Below, piece by piece: positions 39,492-47,376 of a stretch of DNA of 64,000 nucleotides (position 1 is the first letter of the stretch; each line of letters begins with the position of its first letter). A model generated the notes under the pieces. It saw nothing but the letters and a program-made list of their open reading frames with translations. It did no database searches and had not been told where the DNA came from. The position numbers and the translations under genes were made by a program. Origin of the DNA: an uncultured Eubacteriales bacterium (GTDB lineage Bacteria > Bacillota > Clostridia > Oscillospirales > CAG-272); the NCBI GenBank assembly GCA_934394585.1, contig CAKRQU010000004.1:16634-80633 (forward strand). The letters run 5' to 3'.

Positions 39492-40565
39492 TTACATATT
39501 ATCGGCAAAAATATCCCGAAGTATTTTGTCGCGCACGTCTTCCACCGCGGAAAAATCGGTATTTTCGATATAAATTGCCTCGAGTGCGGCGTGTACCCGC
39601 TTTACCTGCGCGAGATTTTCGTTTGCCGCGTCCATCAGGCATTCAAAGCATTTGCGGGAAAATTTCAGCTTGCGCCGCATCGCGGAAAGCGCATTTTTAT
39701 CGGCAAAACGCAGGATATTTATATTGTGCTCGCCGTATCGGCATTTTTCTTCGTCGCGGCATACGGTAAAAAGCACATCCGCGCCCTTTATGTAGAGTGA
39801 TTCCAGTCTGTCGCGGCGCAGCGGCGACGGGCATTTTATCAGCGGCATGCCCGCATCCGCGCACATTTTTCCCAGCTCCGTGAGAAAATATCCGCCCAGC
39901 CCGTACTTTTCCGAAACGGTATATACTTTTTTTGCGCAGTCCTCAAGCGTGGTAAGATGCACTTCCCCCGATGTGCCTATCGCGTCCACATATTTTTCTT
40001 CGCTTTCGCAGGCAAAGCCGCGCGGCAATGTGACGGCACGGATAAGCCGCTTCTGCGCGGCTGCAGCTTTTGCAAAATCGTATGCGGAAAGCGCCCATTC
40101 CTCGGTTTCGCGCGAAACCTTGCCCGCGGCGGAAAGAAAACGGTATGCCGCGCGGTAATATTCGGAATTTTCGGCTGCCGTCGCTATTATTTCGTCCCTG
40201 CGTGCGCGCAGTCCCGTCATATTGAAAGCATCGTAAAGGCTGACTACGGTTTCCGCGGCGGCGGGATATTTCGGATCCGTCGCATGAGGTGCCGTCCCGT
40301 CGAGCACGGCGCAGGAAAGCGCGGGGATTATCACGCCGTCGAGCGACTGCGTATCGGACGAGCAGTAATAAAGCTCCGCCTCATAGCCCTTTTCCTCCGC
40401 CTTTGCGGCTATATGCTTCATCAGAGTGGATTTTCCCGTGCCGGGTCCGCCCTTTATTATGAAAATTTTTTTGAGCGAATGCGGCGAAAAAACGCTTCCG
40501 AAAAGATTTCGAAAGCCCTCCTCGGTATTTGCCGCCGCAAAAAAAGCGCGCTTTCCGTTTTTCAT
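39492..40565 (-). CDS. PRK06851-type P-loop ATPase of unknown role
   Basis: A 357-residue protein with Walker A GGPGTGKST (39-47) preceded by KRAFFAAANTEEGF, the conserved opening of PRK06851-like proteins found in sporulating and other Firmicutes. I set the start at 40563-40565 because GAAAGGCGG lies just upstream and the family begins there; upstream in-frame Met codons lack a ribosome site. Contains YYCSSDTQSLDGVIIP. No function is established for the family and the neighbours give no clue. Confidence 0.8.
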   Translation of the reverse strand: MKNGKRAFFAAANTEEGFRNLFGSVFSPHSLKKIFIIKGGPGTGKSTLMKHIAAKAEEKGYEAELYYCSSDTQSLDGVIIPALSCAVLDGTAPHATDPKYPAAAETVVSLYDAFNMTGLRARRDEIIATAAENSEYYRAAYRFLSAAGKVSRETEEWALSAYDFAKAAAAQKRLIRAVTLPRGFACESEEKYVDAIGTSGEVHLTTLEDCAKKVYTVSEKYGLGGYFLTELGKMCADAGMPLIKCPSPLRRDRLESLYIKGADVLFTVCRDEEKCRYGEHNINILRFADKNALSAMRRKLKFSRKCFECLMDAANENLAQVKRVHAALEAIYIENTDFSAVEDVRDKILRDIFADNM

Positions 40566-40710
40566 GTATACCGCCTTTCCGTCGCCGTTTTCCGCAGAAA
40601 ACCGCGCCATTACAGTTTTATCTTTTTTATTTTTCAATGGCATTGTATGCCGCGCATCGGCAAATGACAAAGTTTTTTTGAATAAATAAAATAATTTTTG
40701 AAAAATCATA

Positions 40711-40739
40711 TTGACATACGGCACATATTTGTGTATAAT
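40711..40739 (+). promoter_or_regulatory. Promoter of rpsU
   Basis: TTGACA (40711-40716), 17-base spacer, TATAAT (40734-40739): a full-consensus sigma-A promoter. Confidence 0.95.
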
Positions 40740-40797
40740 GATAAACGAGAATTTTTGTTCTGAACGCTTTGTTTTATTTGCGGGGGGAGGGATTAAG

Positions 40798-40977
40798 ATG
40801 GCTGAAATAAGAGTTAAAGAAAACGAATCGCTTGACAGCGCTCTTCGCAGATTTAAAAGACAGTGCGCTCGTTCAGGCGTTATTGCCGAAGTAAAGAAGA
40901 GAGAGCACTACGAAAAGCCGAGTGTTAAACGCAAGAAAAAATCTGAAGCGGCAAGAAAGCGCAAATTCAAGAGCTGA
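40798..40977 (+). CDS. rpsU: 30S ribosomal protein S21
   Basis: A 59-residue basic protein of the 30S subunit. It begins [21 protein letters not shown] and ends in a lysine/arginine-rich tail ([16 protein letters not shown]), as usual for Firmicutes S21. The start follows a very strong GGGGGGAGGG. Preceded by a perfect promoter and followed by a terminator, so it is mostly monocistronic. Its usual partner yqeY is not next to it. Confidence 0.97.
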   Translation: MAEIRVKENESLDSALRRFKRQCARSGVIAEVKKREHYEKPSVKRKKKSEAARKRKFKS

Positions 40978-40984
40978 TTGCAGC

Positions 40985-41021
40985 ACGCCCCGCGAGGCTT
41001 AATGCTTTGCAGGGCGTTTTT
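40985..41021 (+). terminator. Terminator of rpsU
   Basis: ACGCCC (40985-40990) pairs with GGGCGT (41012-41017), followed by T residues. The loop is long, so read-through into rimM is likely. Confidence 0.75.
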
Positions 41022-41048
41022 CATTATAAAATAAATTACGGTATTGTC

Positions 41049-41570
41049 ATGAATGAAATGAAAGAACATATAGAAATAGGAAAAATAATAAATACACGCG
41101 GTATACGCGGCGAACTGAAAATAGAACCGTGGAGCGACAGCCCCGCGGCGCTTCTCGGCGTAAAACGCTTTTATTTCGAAAACGGAGAAAGCGCCGCCGT
41201 TCATTCGCTCCGCGTGCTCGGCGGGCGCTTTCTGCTCGCCTTTGCCGACGGCGTAACCACGCCAGAAGAGGCGCGGAAGCTGATGGGAAAGACCGTGCTG
41301 GCAAACAGAAACGAAATAAAAAAGGCGCCCGACGCCGTTTTTATCTGCGATCTGATAGGGCTCCCCGTGACAGATGCCGAAAACGGCACCGTATACGGCA
41401 CGCTTTCCGACGTTATCGAAGGCGTGGCGCAGAGGCTCTACTGCGTGAAAACGCAAAAAGGCACCGTGCTCATCCCCGATGTGCCCGAATTTATAAAAAG
41501 GACCGACGCCGAAAAAGGCGTTTTCATAAAACCGATAGCAGGATTTTTCGATGAAGGAGAAGAAGTATAA
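41049..41570 (+). CDS. rimM: 16S rRNA processing protein RimM
   Basis: 30S assembly factor that binds S19. The 173-residue protein has the N-terminal barrel IEIGKIINTRGIRGELKIEPWSD and a C-terminal PRC barrel (ICDLIGLPVTDAENG, VLIPDVPEFI). The start is uncertain: Met at 41049 and Met at 41058 are both possible and neither has a clear ribosome site. The rpsU terminator ends 27 bases upstream. It abuts trmD with no spacing, the standard pairing. Confidence 0.93.
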   Translation: MNEMKEHIEIGKIINTRGIRGELKIEPWSDSPAALLGVKRFYFENGESAAVHSLRVLGGRFLLAFADGVTTPEEARKLMGKTVLANRNEIKKAPDAVFICDLIGLPVTDAENGTVYGTLSDVIEGVAQRLYCVKTQKGTVLIPDVPEFIKRTDAEKGVFIKPIAGFFDEGEEV

Positions 41571-42284
41571 ATGCGTTTCGATATAATGACGCTTTTCCCC
41601 GAGCTGACAGAAACGGTGCTTTCCGAAAGCATTATCGGCAGGGCGCGCAAGGCGGGAATACTTGATATACATTCGTATAATATACGCGATTATTCAAAGG
41701 ACAAACACCGCCGCGTGGACGATACTCCCTACGGCGGCGGCAAAGGAATGCTGATGAGCCCCGTGCCGATATACGATTGCTTTACGGCGGTGACTTCTCC
41801 CGAAACAAACCCGGCAAAAAAGCGCCGCGTGATATATATGTCGCCGCAGGGGCGTGTTCTCACGCAGCAAAAAGCGACGGAACTTGCCGCGGATTACGAT
41901 AATATCGTCATACTATGCGGTCATTACGAGGGCGTGGATCAGCGCATAATAGATGAAATAATAGACGAGGAAATTTCCATAGGCGACTATGTTCTCACGG
42001 GCGGAGAAATCCCCGCGTGCATCCTCGTCGATTGCGTCGGCAGGCTCGTCCCCGGCGTTCTTTCCGATGCGGAATGCTATGAAAAAGAAAGCTTTTCCGA
42101 CGGGCTTCTCGAATATCCACAGTATACCCGCCCGTATGATTTCCGCGGCAGACTCGTCCCCGACGAGCTGATCAGCGGTCACCACGCCAATATAGAAAAA
42201 TGGAGGCGCATGAAAGCGGAGGAAAAAACGCGCGCCGTGCGTCCCGATCTGCTCGCGCAGTGCGGCGAAAACGAGAAAAAATAA
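41571..42284 (+). CDS. trmD: tRNA (guanine-37-N1)-methyltransferase
   Basis: Methylates G37 next to the anticodon. 237 residues, with FDIMTLFPELTETVLSESI at the N-terminus and SPQGRVLTQQ, GHYEGVDQRIID and YVLTGGE, which together make up the trefoil-knot SAM-binding site. Starts directly after the rimM stop, so translation is coupled. Confidence 0.97.
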   Translation: MRFDIMTLFPELTETVLSESIIGRARKAGILDIHSYNIRDYSKDKHRRVDDTPYGGGKGMLMSPVPIYDCFTAVTSPETNPAKKRRVIYMSPQGRVLTQQKATELAADYDNIVILCGHYEGVDQRIIDEIIDEEISIGDYVLTGGEIPACILVDCVGRLVPGVLSDAECYEKESFSDGLLEYPQYTRPYDFRGRLVPDELISGHHANIEKWRRMKAEEKTRAVRPDLLAQCGENEKK

Positions 42285-42382
42285 GCTGCGACGGGGATTT
42301 CCGCCATTTTATAAATTTGTATATAACAGCCCTTTTCGGGCGATAATCAAGCGATGAAGCACAAAAAACGGAGGGGAGAAAA

Positions 42383-43936
42383 ATGGCTGAAAAAAAGCAC
42401 GGCGCGGTGAAAACCGTCGGTCTTATGATGGCTGTCACCGCCGTATCGAAACTGCTCGGCATGGTGCGCCAGATGATATTCGGCTCGGTTTTTGCGGAAA
42501 GTGCACAGGCTTCCGCTTTTCTCGCGGCGTCCTCCGTTTCGCTTTCGCTTTTCGATATTCTCTTTGCCGGCGCGATAGCGGGGTGCTTTATACCCATGTT
42601 CGGCGAAGCGAAAAAAAGCGGCACGGAGCGCGCGGAAAAATTTTCATCGTCGTTTCTTCTCGCCGTTTCTCTGATGATAGCGGCGGCTTCCGCCCTGCTC
42701 ATGATATTTCCGCGCACGGCGATATCCGTGCTTTCCCCCGCGATGGAAAGCGAAACGGCGGCTCTCGCCGCACGCCTGCTGCGCATAATGATGCCCGCCT
42801 CCGTTTTTGCGGGAGTGACGTATATTTTCGCGGGGCTTCTGCAGTCAAACGGAATGTTTATCCTGCCGTCGGCGGCATCGTCCGTTTCAAATATCATGCT
42901 GATAATCTGCCTCGCCCTTTTTTCAGGCGAAGCAAGCGAAAAAAGCATTGTCACGCTTTCCTTTGTATATACGGCTTCGTGGGCGGCGCAGGCCGCCCTG
43001 CTCGTCATCCCCGCCTATGTTAAAAAGGCGGCACCGAAAGCGAAACCCGATCTTCATAATGCGGATATGCTTACCGCGCTGAAAAAAGCGCCCGCAGTGA
43101 CCGCCGGCTCGTGGCTTCTGCCGCTCGGTCTGCTCGCGGCGACATTTTTCGCGCCGTTTATTTCGGATACGGCGATCACATCGTATAATTACGCCTACAA
43201 TATCTTCATCATAGTTTCGGGCGTGCTCACCTACGGCGTATGCAATTTCGTTTTCCCGAAATTTTCCGCGGCGGACAAAGGCGAATTTGCGCCGCTTCTG
43301 CGCCGCGCGATAAAAAGCGCTCTGATGCTCGTTTTTCCTTTTACCGCGGGCAGCGCCGTGCTTTCTCTGCGGATAACGGAAATAATATATCTGCGCGGAA
43401 ATTTCTCGTCGGAGCTCGCTTTTGAATGTGCTTCTCTGCTCACGATTTTTGCCTTTGCAATGCCGTTTTTTGCTGTATATGAAGTGCTGTGCCGCGCGTT
43501 TTATTCCGCAGGCAAAGCACGCATCCCCGCCGTGGCTGCGCTGTCCTCCGCGCTTGTATGCGTGATATCAAATCTCATCTTCTTCGCCGCCGGCGGCAAA
43601 AGCGCCGTGTCGCTTGCCGTTTCATTTCTGCTTTCTCAGATAACTGCGGCGCTCATCCTCTGCGTATGTGCAAAAAAGCATTTCGCGCTTTTCTCCATAG
43701 GCATGGCGCGGGAAACGGCAAAATCGGCTTTTTCCGCAGCTGTCTGCGGCGTCGCAATGTACTTTTTAAACGAGGCGGCAAAAAAAATATCCGCAAAAAG
43801 CGGATTTTTGCAAAATTTATTTGCCTCGGCTATTGTTTTTTCGGCTGGATGTGTGGTATATTTAATATGTATATATATTTTCGGACTGATAAAATCGCCG
43901 GGAAAAACCGATTCTGACGGAAAGGAGCGCAGCTGA
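42383..43936 (+). CDS. murJ: Lipid II flippase MurJ
   Basis: Moves lipid II across the membrane during wall synthesis. 517 residues, about 14 helices. VSKLLGMVRQMIFGSVF and FLAASSVSLSLFDILFAGAIAGCFIPMF are the MVF-family signature. GGAGGGG precedes the start. Its stop overlaps the following ligase-like gene by one base (TGATG). Preceded by a 98-base gap after trmD with only a weak small hairpin. Confidence 0.93.
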   Translation: MAEKKHGAVKTVGLMMAVTAVSKLLGMVRQMIFGSVFAESAQASAFLAASSVSLSLFDILFAGAIAGCFIPMFGEAKKSGTERAEKFSSSFLLAVSLMIAAASALLMIFPRTAISVLSPAMESETAALAARLLRIMMPASVFAGVTYIFAGLLQSNGMFILPSAASSVSNIMLIICLALFSGEASEKSIVTLSFVYTASWAAQAALLVIPAYVKKAAPKAKPDLHNADMLTALKKAPAVTAGSWLLPLGLLAATFFAPFISDTAITSYNYAYNIFIIVSGVLTYGVCNFVFPKFSAADKGEFAPLLRRAIKSALMLVFPFTAGSAVLSLRITEIIYLRGNFSSELAFECASLLTIFAFAMPFFAVYEVLCRAFYSAGKARIPAVAALSSALVCVISNLIFFAAGGKSAVSLAVSFLLSQITAALILCVCAKKHFALFSIGMARETAKSAFSAAVCGVAMYFLNEAAKKISAKSGFLQNLFASAIVFSAGCVVYLICIYIFGLIKSPGKTDSDGKERS

Positions 43937-45840
43937 TGGCAAAACAGGAAAAAGCAAAAAGAAGAAACGGCGCGAAATACAGCGTGATAGTCACGCTCGT
44001 GATGCGCTTTGCCTCGTTTATCTATAACGGCATACTGAAAAGCGTTTTTGCTTTTCTCATGACTTCTTACGACAGGATAGCCGAGGCGGGCAGAAATTCG
44101 CTCTGCGCATCCGTATGCAAAAAGATTTCCGCGGGGCTTTCCGTGCGGAGCACAAAGCAACGCATTTCCGGCGGGATAGAAAAAAGCGTTTTCCTCGGTC
44201 TTTGGAAAAAAATCTGCAATACGTTTCTGTGCGCGCCGGTTTCCGTTTTCGGCGTTTTTTCCGCTTCCTTCGGGCTTTACAGCACGGTCATTTATATAAT
44301 GAAAGCGGTGGCTTTCGGATATGAAAGAAATTTCGCCGATCCCGCCGTGGGTGCCTTTTTCCTCCTGCTTTCCGTTTTCTTTTTCGCCTCGGGTCAGTCC
44401 GTTTCGCAGGCGTTTGCGGAAAGCCGCATACTCACTTTTGCAATAAACGATTTTCTCGGCGTCCGCGGTTTTGATGCACGTCCGCAATCCGCAGAGGGAC
44501 GCGGCGCCACAAATATAATGTTTCTGCTCGGCATGATACTTGGGCTTGCCACCATACTCGTGCGCCCGCTACACATTATCGCCGCCATAGCGCTGATAGC
44601 TTTTGCCTCTTTCGTAATGGCATATCCGGAATCGGGAGTACTGCTCGTTTTCCTGCTGCTTCCTTTCCTGAAAACAAAGATGCTCGCCGCCATAGTGATA
44701 CTCATCGCGATATCGCTTTTCGTGAAGCTGATCCGCGGCAAGCGTGTACTGAAATTTTCGCCATGCGATATTCCCGTCGCGGTGCTGATGCTCTTTTATC
44801 TCCTCGGCGGCATAAACTCCGTCACGCCTGCGGAAAGCATGAAGCGCGCGCTTTTATACATTTGCTTCATGTCTATGTATTTCATGGTGAAAAGCCTGCT
44901 CTGCTCCGCAAAAATGCTCGCGCGCGCGATTTCCTGCTGCGTGATATCGCTCGGTCTGGTTTCGCTCATCGGCATAGCGGAATATTTCATAGGAAGTCCC
45001 ATGCTCGACTGGATAGACACGCAGGCATTTTCATATATCCGCGGCAGAGCCGTTTCCGTTTTTGAAAATCCGAATGTCCTCGGCGAATTTCTGATAATGA
45101 CCATACCCGTGGCGACAGCGGCGGTGCTCAGCAAAAAAGCGGACGGCGTGCGCAGCAGATTTGCCTCGGCTATGGCGGCGCTTCTCGGTTGCGGGTGCCT
45201 TGTTCTCACATGGTCGCGCGGCGCATGGCTCGGATTTGTCATATCCATGGTATTTTTCGCGCTTTTTGCAAGCAGAAAAATGTTTGCCGCCATGATCATA
45301 GCTTCGCCGCTCGCTTCCCTTCTCGTTTTTGCAAAGGGCAGCTCGATACTCGGCAGATTTACAAATCTTTCCGATTCATCCACATCATACAGGGTAAATA
45401 TCTGGCGCGGCGCGCTCGATATGATAAAAGAAAATCTCATTTCCGGCATAGGGACAGGCGAGAGCGCATTTTCGAAAATATATCCCCTGCACGCCATAGG
45501 CGGCGCGGAGGTGGCTTACCACAGTCACAGCCTGTATCTGCAATTCATTGTTGAAATGGGCATATTCGCGCTCATCGCATTTCTCATTTTCGTCGTGGTT
45601 CTGGTGTCGCGCGGATTTTCCTTCATCCGCCGGTACGGCAATGCGCCGGAAAAGCTGATGTGCATCGCGCTTTTCACCGGCCTTGCGGCTTTCCTGATAC
45701 AGGGCGCGACGGATTTCGTTTTTTACAATTACCGCATATTCCTCTTTTTCTGGATGATGACGGGGCTCGCCGTTTCCTATACGGATTTTGCTTTTGAAAA
45801 GGCAAGGGACGAAGCCGAGCATTATCTTTCGGGAATTTGA
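43936..45840 (+). CDS. O-antigen ligase/polymerase family membrane protein
   Basis: A 634-residue polytopic protein of the Wzy/WaaL (O-antigen ligase) superfamily. About 12 membrane helices; the diagnostic part is PCDIPVAVLMLFYLLGGINS, FENPNVLGEFLIM and the loop ISGIGTGESAF with the extracytoplasmic VAYHSHSLYLQFIVEMG (residues about 530-546) carrying His residues. It has an N-terminal stretch of about 95 residues, including a basic cytosolic part, that is longer than usual. It starts one base into the murJ stop. It probably polymerises or ligates a surface glycan; the substrate is unknown. Confidence 0.85.
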   Translation: MAKQEKAKRRNGAKYSVIVTLVMRFASFIYNGILKSVFAFLMTSYDRIAEAGRNSLCASVCKKISAGLSVRSTKQRISGGIEKSVFLGLWKKICNTFLCAPVSVFGVFSASFGLYSTVIYIMKAVAFGYERNFADPAVGAFFLLLSVFFFASGQSVSQAFAESRILTFAINDFLGVRGFDARPQSAEGRGATNIMFLLGMILGLATILVRPLHIIAAIALIAFASFVMAYPESGVLLVFLLLPFLKTKMLAAIVILIAISLFVKLIRGKRVLKFSPCDIPVAVLMLFYLLGGINSVTPAESMKRALLYICFMSMYFMVKSLLCSAKMLARAISCCVISLGLVSLIGIAEYFIGSPMLDWIDTQAFSYIRGRAVSVFENPNVLGEFLIMTIPVATAAVLSKKADGVRSRFASAMAALLGCGCLVLTWSRGAWLGFVISMVFFALFASRKMFAAMIIASPLASLLVFAKGSSILGRFTNLSDSSTSYRVNIWRGALDMIKENLISGIGTGESAFSKIYPLHAIGGAEVAYHSHSLYLQFIVEMGIFALIAFLIFVVVLVSRGFSFIRRYGNAPEKLMCIALFTGLAAFLIQGATDFVFYNYRIFLFFWMMTGLAVSYTDFAFEKARDEAEHYLSGI

Positions 45841-45876
45841 TTTCATTTGTAATATTTTCGGAAAGGACATATAAAT

Positions 45877-46377
45877 ATGAATAACGAAAAAGGAAAAACA
45901 CGTTTCGGTTTTGCGGACGCCGTAATAATCCTCCTGATAATCGCCGTCGCGGCGGCAATAACATATCTTGTCATGCTGCAAAACGGCAAAGTAAACGAGG
46001 CGGATTACAAAACGGTGGAATATTCCGTAAAAATCACATCCGTGGAAGAGGAGCATCTTTCCGCTCTTGTCCTCGGCGCGGAGGTTTTCGATTCCTCCAC
46101 GGGAAATCCCATAGGATATATAACGAATATCCGCTCCGAAAAAACAAAATACGCTTCCTCCGAGGAGGACGAACGCGGCAATGTGCCCGTAATGGTATAC
46201 GATGATATCTATGATGTTTTCGTCACGGTGGTATGCACCTCCGCCACGGTAAACGAAACGGGATTTTGCAATATAGGCAATTTACGCATACTCGTCGGAT
46301 CGCAGATATATTTTTCTTCCGGCTATCTGAACCGCACAGGCTACTGCACCAGATTTGAAATAAGGGACGCACAGTGA
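45877..46377 (+). CDS. DUF4330-like membrane-anchored protein 1
   Basis: 166 residues: cytosolic FGFADAVIILLIIAVAAAITYLV anchor at the N-terminus, then an outer beta-rich domain with VGSQIYFSSGYLNRTGYCTRFEI at the end. The arrangement (FADAVI anchor plus beta domain) is that of DUF4330 proteins of Firmicutes and cyanobacteria. Function unknown. It follows the ligase-like gene by 36 bases and precedes a paralogue by 16 bases. Confidence 0.85.
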   Translation: MNNEKGKTRFGFADAVIILLIIAVAAAITYLVMLQNGKVNEADYKTVEYSVKITSVEEEHLSALVLGAEVFDSSTGNPIGYITNIRSEKTKYASSEEDERGNVPVMVYDDIYDVFVTVVCTSATVNETGFCNIGNLRILVGSQIYFSSGYLNRTGYCTRFEIRDAQ

Positions 46378-46393
46378 GAAAGGAGATATCGCA

Positions 46394-46897
46394 ATGAAAG
46401 ACAGCAAATCAAAAATCAGATTCAATATTTTCGACGCGATTATCTGCCTCGCCGTGATAGCCTGCATCGCCGCAGTGGTGCTGAAAGTGGTTTACTTTGA
46501 TAAGCGGAATGCGGAAAACGAGCAGGTGACGGTGGATTTTGCCGTTTATGACATAATGGACAATACAGCCGCATGCGCGGGAAAAGGCAATGTATATCTC
46601 GCCGCAAACGATGAATATCTCGGCGAAATAATCTCATCTCAGATAAGCGCAAACCGGATATACGTCGCAAACGAAAGCTCTCTCCACGCCGTGGACAATC
46701 CTCTCGGCAAAAAGGATCTCACAGGCAAAATGAAATTTTCCGGCATATCATCCGAAACGGGATTTTTCATAAACGGAAATATAAAAATTTCAGTCGGCTC
46801 CACGCTTTCCGTATATATACTCAATCCTGAAACGGGCGACGGTGCCGCCGTGGAAATAACGGTAAATTCGATAGAAGTCGACAGCACGGAAAAATAA
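46394..46897 (+). CDS. DUF4330-like membrane-anchored protein 2
   Basis: 167 residues, a paralogue of the previous gene: IFDAIICLAVIACIAAVV anchor, and IKISVGSTLSVYILNPETGDGAAVEITV at the end. The two share the same architecture but differ strongly in sequence, so the duplication looks old. A good GAAAGGAG precedes its start. No terminator is seen before the HPr promoter at 46944. Role unknown, probably linked with the upstream surface-glycan gene. Confidence 0.85.
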   Translation: MKDSKSKIRFNIFDAIICLAVIACIAAVVLKVVYFDKRNAENEQVTVDFAVYDIMDNTAACAGKGNVYLAANDEYLGEIISSQISANRIYVANESSLHAVDNPLGKKDLTGKMKFSGISSETGFFINGNIKISVGSTLSVYILNPETGDGAAVEITVNSIEVDSTEK

Positions 46898-46943
46898 ATT
46901 CATCAAAATTTCTTCATTTTGCAAGAATTTTTTTACAAAACTA

Positions 46944-46972
46944 TTGATTTTATGCAAAAGTTTTGATATAAT
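46944..46972 (+). promoter_or_regulatory. Promoter of the HPr gene
   Basis: TTGATT (46944-46949), 17-base spacer, TATAAT (46967-46972) with extended TG. Confidence 0.88.
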
Positions 46973-47038
46973 ACAGGTTAGTCCAAGGGATTTTAATGTA
47001 ATTTTTGTTTTATCCCAGATAAAACACAGGAGCAGCAG

Positions 47039-47296
47039 ATGATTTCAAGAGAAGTAACGGTAAAAAGTAGCGTAGGTCTTCATGCAAGACCCGCAATGTT
47101 TTTCATTCAGAAGGCAAACTCATATAAAAGTTCTATATGGATTCAGGACGGAGATAAGCGCTCCAGCGCAAAAAGTCTTTTGGGCGTGCTCGCTATGGCT
47201 ATATCCTGCGATGCGACGATAACTCTTATCGCCGACGGTCCGGACGAGACAGATGCTCTCGACGGTCTGGAGGAAGTTCTCCGCACGGCAGAGTGA
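47039..47296 (+). CDS. HPr-family phosphocarrier protein
   Basis: 85 residues. Residues His15 (VGLHARPA) for the phosphotransferase system and Ser46 (AKSLLGVL) for HPr kinase are both present, so it could act in sugar uptake and in carbon-catabolite signalling. That it retains His15 makes it HPr (PtsH-like) rather than Crh, but the neighbouring uvrC context is one in which Crh-like proteins are also found. It has its own promoter and terminator; no PTS enzyme is nearby. Confidence 0.92.
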   Translation: MISREVTVKSSVGLHARPAMFFIQKANSYKSSIWIQDGDKRSSAKSLLGVLAMAISCDATITLIADGPDETDALDGLEEVLRTAE

Positions 47297-47317
47297 GCCG
47301 AATGATCGAATAACTGA

Positions 47318-47352
47318 CGGCAGAAGGCTTACGCTTGTCTGCCGCTTTTTTT
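47318..47352 (+). terminator. Terminator after the HPr gene
   Basis: CGGCAG pairs with CTGCCG around a self-complementary AAGGC-TTACG-CTT-type inner loop, then a T run. It lies only 10 bases before the uvrC ribosome site. Confidence 0.75.
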
Positions 47353-47376
47353 ACATGAAAAAAGGAGGGATTTCCC

